DNA of 64,000 nucleotides. Source: Ga0077527 sp032128415. GTDB taxonomy: Bacteria; Pseudomonadota; Gammaproteobacteria; Burkholderiales; SG8-41. Below, piece by piece: positions 60,541 through 64,000 of the stretch; position 1 is the first letter of the stretch, and each line of letters opens with the position of its first letter. Under the pieces are notes generated by a model, which was not told the DNA's origin, ran no database searches, and saw nothing but the letters and a program-made list of their open reading frames with translations. The translations under genes and the position numbers were made by a program. The DNA lies in the NCBI GenBank assembly GCA_032128415.1, contig JAQBGW010000165.1:6937-70936 (forward strand). The letters run 5' to 3'.

Positions 60541-62313
60541 ATGTCCAAGCCCGCAAAGCCCGGCAACAGTCCTGCCGCGGCATCCACTTCCAATTTCATC
60601 CGCAGCCATATCGATGCCGATCTGGCGGCGAACAAGTACGCGGGGCGCGGCTGGGGCGGCAGGCCTGGCCCGGCGCTAGCGCACAGCGGCACTGCTGCCG
60701 ATCCGGCAAAAATTCGCACCCGCTTTCCGCCGGAGCCTAACGGCTATCTGCATCTCGGTCATGCCAAATCGATCTATCTGAACTTCGGTCTGGCGCAACA
60801 CTACGACGGCGCCTGTCACCTGCGCTTCGACGATACCAATCCCGAAAAAGAAGAACAGGAGTACGTCGATTCAATCAAGGACCTGGTGCAGTGGCTGGGC
60901 TTCGGCTGGGGATTACATCTTTATTACGCCAGCGATTATTTCGGTTTCATGTATGAGGCGGCCGAACACCTGATCAGTGCGGGCCACGCCTATGTCGATG
61001 AGCGTAGCGCTGAGGAGATACGCGCCAGCCGCGGCACGCTGACCGAACCGGGTAGCGCCGGTCCGTGGCGTGACCGCCCGGCCGCAGAGTCTCTCGCCCG
61101 CCTCCGTGAAATGCGTGCCGGTCAACATGCCGATGGCGCCATGGTGCTGCGCGCGAAGATCGACATGGCCTCGCCCAACATCAACCTGCGCGACCCGGCG
61201 ATTTACCGCATACGCAAAGCCACGCACCACCGCACCGGCGACATGTGGTGCATCTACCCGATGTACACCTATGCCCACCCGATTGAAGACGCGCTGGAGC
61301 GCATCACCCACTCGATCGCTACGCTGGAGTTCGAGGACCAACGACCATTCTACGACTGGCTGCTCGGCAAACTCGCTGACGGCGGCCTGCTGGCGCGGCC
61401 GCTGCCGCAGCAGATCGAGTTTGCGCGGCTCAACCTGACCTACGTAGTGCTCTCCAAGCGCAAACTGATTCAGTTGGTTGAAGAAAAACACGTCACCGGC
61501 TGGGACGATCCGCGCCTGCCAACACTCGCCGGCGCGCGCCGCCGCGGTTACACGCCGGAAGGTTTGCGCCGGTTTGCCGAGCGCATCGGCGTATCCAAAG
61601 CCGACTCGTGGATTGAATATTCGATACTTGAAGACTGCATGCGCGAGCACCTGAACGAAGTCGCCGAGCGGCGCATCGCTGTGCTCGATCCGGTAAAACT
61701 GGTCATCGATAATTACCCGGAATCACAACAGGAAGACTGTTTCGCCCCCAATCACCCACAAAAACCGGAGCTCGGTAAACGTGAGTTGCCGCTGTCACGC
61801 GAACTGTGGATCGAGCGCGAGGATTTTTCCGAAGCACCGCCCAAGGGTTACTTCCGTCTGTTTCCCGGTAACCGTGTGCGACTGCGTTACGGTTACGTGA
61901 TTGAGTGCACCGGTTGTGACAAGGATGCCACCGGCAACGTTACGGCGGTGCATTGCAACTACCTGCCGGACACCAAATCGGGCGTGCCGGGAGCTGAAAC
62001 CGTCAAGGTCAAGGGCAATATCCACTGGCTCAGCACGCGCCATGCACACACCGCCGAGATCCGGCTTTATGACCGCTTGTTCAAGGATCTACACCCGGGC
62101 TCCGGCGGGCGCGATTTCCTGCTCGACCTGAACCCGGATGCGCGACGCGTGATTACTGCCCAACTGGAACCCGCGCTGATCAACGCAGCCCCCGCAGACC
62201 GTTACCAGTTTGAACGTCACGGCTACTTCATTGCCGACTCAGAAGACAGTCGCCCCGGTGTGCCGGTGTTCAATCGCACGGTAACGCTGCGCGATTCGTG
62301 GGCCGCGCGCTGA
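60541..62313 (+). CDS. glnS: glutaminyl-tRNA synthetase
   Basis: The 590-residue class I synthetase has 'RFPPEPNGYLHLGHAKSIYLNFGLA' (HLGH is the HIGH motif), 'LRFDDTNPEKE', and 'LSKRKL' for the KMSKS loop. The C-terminal anticodon-binding barrels follow. The N-terminus has about 60 extra residues before the first core motif, Ala/Pro-rich and variable. A GlnRS suggests direct glutaminylation of tRNA-Gln in this organism. Confidence 0.97.
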   Translation: MSKPAKPGNSPAAASTSNFIRSHIDADLAANKYAGRGWGGRPGPALAHSGTAADPAKIRTRFPPEPNGYLHLGHAKSIYLNFGLAQHYDGACHLRFDDTNPEKEEQEYVDSIKDLVQWLGFGWGLHLYYASDYFGFMYEAAEHLISAGHAYVDERSAEEIRASRGTLTEPGSAGPWRDRPAAESLARLREMRAGQHADGAMVLRAKIDMASPNINLRDPAIYRIRKATHHRTGDMWCIYPMYTYAHPIEDALERITHSIATLEFEDQRPFYDWLLGKLADGGLLARPLPQQIEFARLNLTYVVLSKRKLIQLVEEKHVTGWDDPRLPTLAGARRRGYTPEGLRRFAERIGVSKADSWIEYSILEDCMREHLNEVAERRIAVLDPVKLVIDNYPESQQEDCFAPNHPQKPELGKRELPLSRELWIEREDFSEAPPKGYFRLFPGNRVRLRYGYVIECTGCDKDATGNVTAVHCNYLPDTKSGVPGAETVKVKGNIHWLSTRHAHTAEIRLYDRLFKDLHPGSGGRDFLLDLNPDARRVITAQLEPALINAAPADRYQFERHGYFIADSEDSRPGVPVFNRTVTLRDSWAAR

Positions 62314-62324
62314 GCGGGCACCGC

Positions 62325-62957
62325 ATGTACGCCGTCAAGGAAATTTTTCATACCCTGCAGGGTGAAGGCGCCCAAGCCGGAATGCCGGCAGTGTTCCTGC
62401 GTTTCGCCGGATGCAATTTGTGGTCGGGCCGCGAGCAGGATCGTGCGCGTGCCGTCTGTCGCTTCTGCGATACCGATTTTGTCGGCGTCGACGGGCCGGG
62501 CGGCGGCCGGTTTACCGGCGCTGCGGCGCTGGCCCGCGCAGTGGCCGCACACTGGCCGACGCGGGGAAAGGCGCACAAGCTCGTGGTCTGCACCGGTGGC
62601 GAACCATTGCTGCAACTCGACGCGCCGCTGGTGGAGGCACTCCACGCCCGGGGCTTTCGTGTTGCGATTGAAACCAATGGCACGTTGCACCCGCCTGCAG
62701 GCATCGACTGGATTTGCGTCAGTCCCAAGGCGCGCGCGCCGCTCAAACTGCGGCACGGCGACGAACTCAAGCTGGTGTACCCGCAGGCCGGCATTGCCCC
62801 GGAACGCTATCAGCGTCTCCGGTTCAAGCATTTTTTTCTGCAACCCATGGATGGGCCGCGCCGCGAACACCATACCCGGCTGGCCATTGCCTATTGCAAA
62901 CGCAAACCGCAATGGCGGCTCTCGGTCCAGACTCACAAAATGATCGGAATCCCATGA
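62325..62957 (+). CDS. queE: 7-carboxy-7-deazaguanine synthase QueE
   Basis: ATG 62325 gives MYAVKEIFHTLQGEGAQAG; an ORF from 62298 overlaps glnS. The 210-residue radical-SAM enzyme carries the atypical cluster motif C-x14-C-x2-C ('CNLW ... CRFC') known for QueE of this group, then 'VVCTGGEPLLQLD' and 'IETNGTLHPPAGIDWICVSPKA'. It makes CDG for queuosine. It overlaps queD as ATGA. Confidence 0.95.
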   Translation: MYAVKEIFHTLQGEGAQAGMPAVFLRFAGCNLWSGREQDRARAVCRFCDTDFVGVDGPGGGRFTGAAALARAVAAHWPTRGKAHKLVVCTGGEPLLQLDAPLVEALHARGFRVAIETNGTLHPPAGIDWICVSPKARAPLKLRHGDELKLVYPQAGIAPERYQRLRFKHFFLQPMDGPRREHHTRLAIAYCKRKPQWRLSVQTHKMIGIP

Positions 62958-63382
62958 GCGCACCGCGCAAACAGACCGCCCGCAGCGTCCCGGTGGTGGA
63001 ACTGTCGTACCGCTTCGGGTTCGACGCTGCACACCATTTTCGCAGCCAGCCCAAGAACCATCTGTACCGCGGCGTGCATGGCCATTCGTTCCAGGCCGAG
63101 ATCGCGTTGATGGGCACACCACGCAAACCGCATGGTTTTGCTGCTGATTTTGCAAAAGTCGAACGTGCGTGTCTCGCGCTGCGCAAAAAACTCGACCACC
63201 GCATGCTGAACGACATTCCAGATCTGCCGCACCCCAGCCTCGAACACATCTCAATCTGGATCTGGAACAGCCTCAAACGCAAGTTGCCTGGACTTTGCCG
63301 CGTCACCGTGCGCCGCGAATCGCTGGGACAAGCTTGCTCTTACTTCGGCACTCTCACCGACACACCGGAGCACACCCCATGA
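62954..63382 (+). CDS. queD: 6-carboxytetrahydropterin synthase-like QueD, without the usual catalytic Cys
   Basis: ATG 62954 overlaps queE by 4 bp and gives 142 residues. Zinc ligands are His27 (FDAAHHF), His42 and His44 (VHGHSF). 'KKLDHRMLNDIPDLPHPSLEHISIWIW' and 'VTVRRESLGQACSYFG' match PTPS/QueD. In E. coli QueD a Cys sits four residues before HGH. Here that place is Tyr38. Position next to queE supports a queuosine role. Confidence 0.88.
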   Translation: MSAPRKQTARSVPVVELSYRFGFDAAHHFRSQPKNHLYRGVHGHSFQAEIALMGTPRKPHGFAADFAKVERACLALRKKLDHRMLNDIPDLPHPSLEHISIWIWNSLKRKLPGLCRVTVRRESLGQACSYFGTLTDTPEHTP

Positions 63383-64000
63383 GCACAACACCCAGAACCG
63401 CAATCATCACGGGAGCGGGCAGCGGCATCGGCAAAGCTACTGCACTGGCCTTTCTGCAGGACGGCTGGAACGTTGCATTGACCGGACGGCGGCAATTCGC
63501 GCTGGATGGGGTGCTCACCGAGGCCGGTGCCGACAAGGGGCGCGGTATCACCGTCTCTGCCGACGTCAGTGATCCGCAATCCGTTGCCGCGTTGTTTGAA
63601 CAGGTCATCAAGCGCTACGGCCGCATCGACCTGCTGTTCAACAATGCCGGGCAAAACGCGCCCGGCGTGCCGTTCGAAGATCTGCCTTACGACAAATGGA
63701 AAGCGGTCGTCGATACCAACCTGAGCGGGTCATTCCTCTGCGCGCAGGCGGCGTTTCGCGCGATGAAGGCACAAACGCCGCAGGGCGGGCGCATCATCAA
63801 CAACGGTTCGATCTCGGCGCACGCACCGCGTCCGGATTCCGCGCCCTACACCGCGTCCAAGCACGGCGTCAGCGGCCTGACGCGAACGATGTCGCTGGAC
63901 GGACGCAAATACGGCATCGCCTGCTGCCAGGTGGATGTCGGCAATGCGATGACTGAACTGGCGGCGCGCATGTCCAAGGGCGTCAAGCAGGCCGACGGCG
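63379..64000 (+). CDS. short-chain dehydrogenase/reductase, N-terminal part (cut by window edge)
   Basis: About 207 residues are visible. It has the NAD(P) motif 'AIITGAGSGIGKATALAF' (TGxxxGIG), 'NNAG', a catalytic Ser in 'NNGSISAHAPRP' and 'YTASKHG' (YxxxK). The substrate cannot be told. ATG 63379 overlaps the queD stop as ATGA, so it is co-transcribed, but a queuosine role is not implied. Confidence 0.9.
   Translation, partial: MSTTPRTAIITGAGSGIGKATALAFLQDGWNVALTGRRQFALDGVLTEAGADKGRGITVSADVSDPQSVAALFEQVIKRYGRIDLLFNNAGQNAPGVPFEDLPYDKWKAVVDTNLSGSFLCAQAAFRAMKAQTPQGGRIINNGSISAHAPRPDSAPYTASKHGVSGLTRTMSLDGRKYGIACCQVDVGNAMTELAARMSKGVKQADG

Noticed and set aside
1..64000. CRISPR arrays, tRNA genes, insertion sequences, prophage genes
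   Set aside because: By eye no direct-repeat array, cloverleaf with conserved T-loop, transposase or phage structural gene was found; a tRNAscan or IS search would settle this.

Overview
The window looks like a chromosomal segment from a GC-rich betaproteobacterium, probably related to Burkholderiales. The grounds are the two Bug-type tripartite tricarboxylate receptors, the order pilC-pilD-coaE-zapD-yacG, a Nudix/ThiE-like fusion, a stand-alone RfaE2, coaX beside birA, and the full mra/dcw cell-wall cluster reading into lpxC and secA. No tRNA, 5S/16S/23S rRNA, CRISPR array, transposase or phage gene was seen.

Bases 1-12070 are the accessory part. A long minus-strand gene run, with a divergent GntR/UTRA regulator at its head, encodes a SuyA/SuyB-like lyase pair (UxaA superfamily), a ThDP enzyme, iron-sulfur and two small membrane subunits of a succinate dehydrogenase/fumarate reductase-like complex, a cytoplasmic formylglycine-type sulfatase, a Bug receptor, a two-subunit class I fumarase/tartrate dehydratase, the matching flavoprotein, and a second Bug receptor cut by the window edge. 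The flavoprotein keeps the succinate/fumarate active-site residues but has Cys where the covalent-FAD His normally sits. Together the genes could oxidise, hydrate and cleave a substituted C4-dicarboxylate. Sulfosuccinate via sulfofumarate and sulfomalate to oxaloacetate plus sulfite is one scheme that uses three of the enzymes in order. That is a hypothesis only.

Bases 12110-33218 are mostly housekeeping. They hold a periplasmic TPR-type protein carrying copies of a 27-bp palindromic element, the rpsP-rimM-trmD-rplS operon with a palindrome over the rpsP ribosome-binding site, a nitroreductase, ffh, a CcsA-like and a CNNM-like membrane protein, pilC-pilD-coaE-zapD-yacG, a Nudix hydrolase, a DUF815 ATPase, argJ, secA, an M23 peptidase, a DUF721/DciA protein, a small membrane protein and lpxC.

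Bases 33373-51190 are the dcw cluster, transcribed on the minus strand in the order mraZ-rsmH-ftsL-ftsI-murE-murF-mraY-murD-ftsW-murG-murC-murB-ddl-ftsQ-ftsA-ftsZ, with 1- or 4-bp overlaps at most junctions. A sigma70-like promoter and three 10-bp-spaced MraZ boxes precede it. The one loose junction, mraY-murD, contains a second, codon-diverged copy of the mraY 3' end. rnpB lies directly upstream of the cluster on the same strand.

Bases 51882-64000 carry a ChaC-like protein, pyrC, rsmI, then lpoA-yraN-gmhA/diaA-dolP-rfaE2 (outer envelope and LPS heptose), a SPOR protein, coaX, birA, glnS, queE-queD (queuosine) and a truncated SDR gene.
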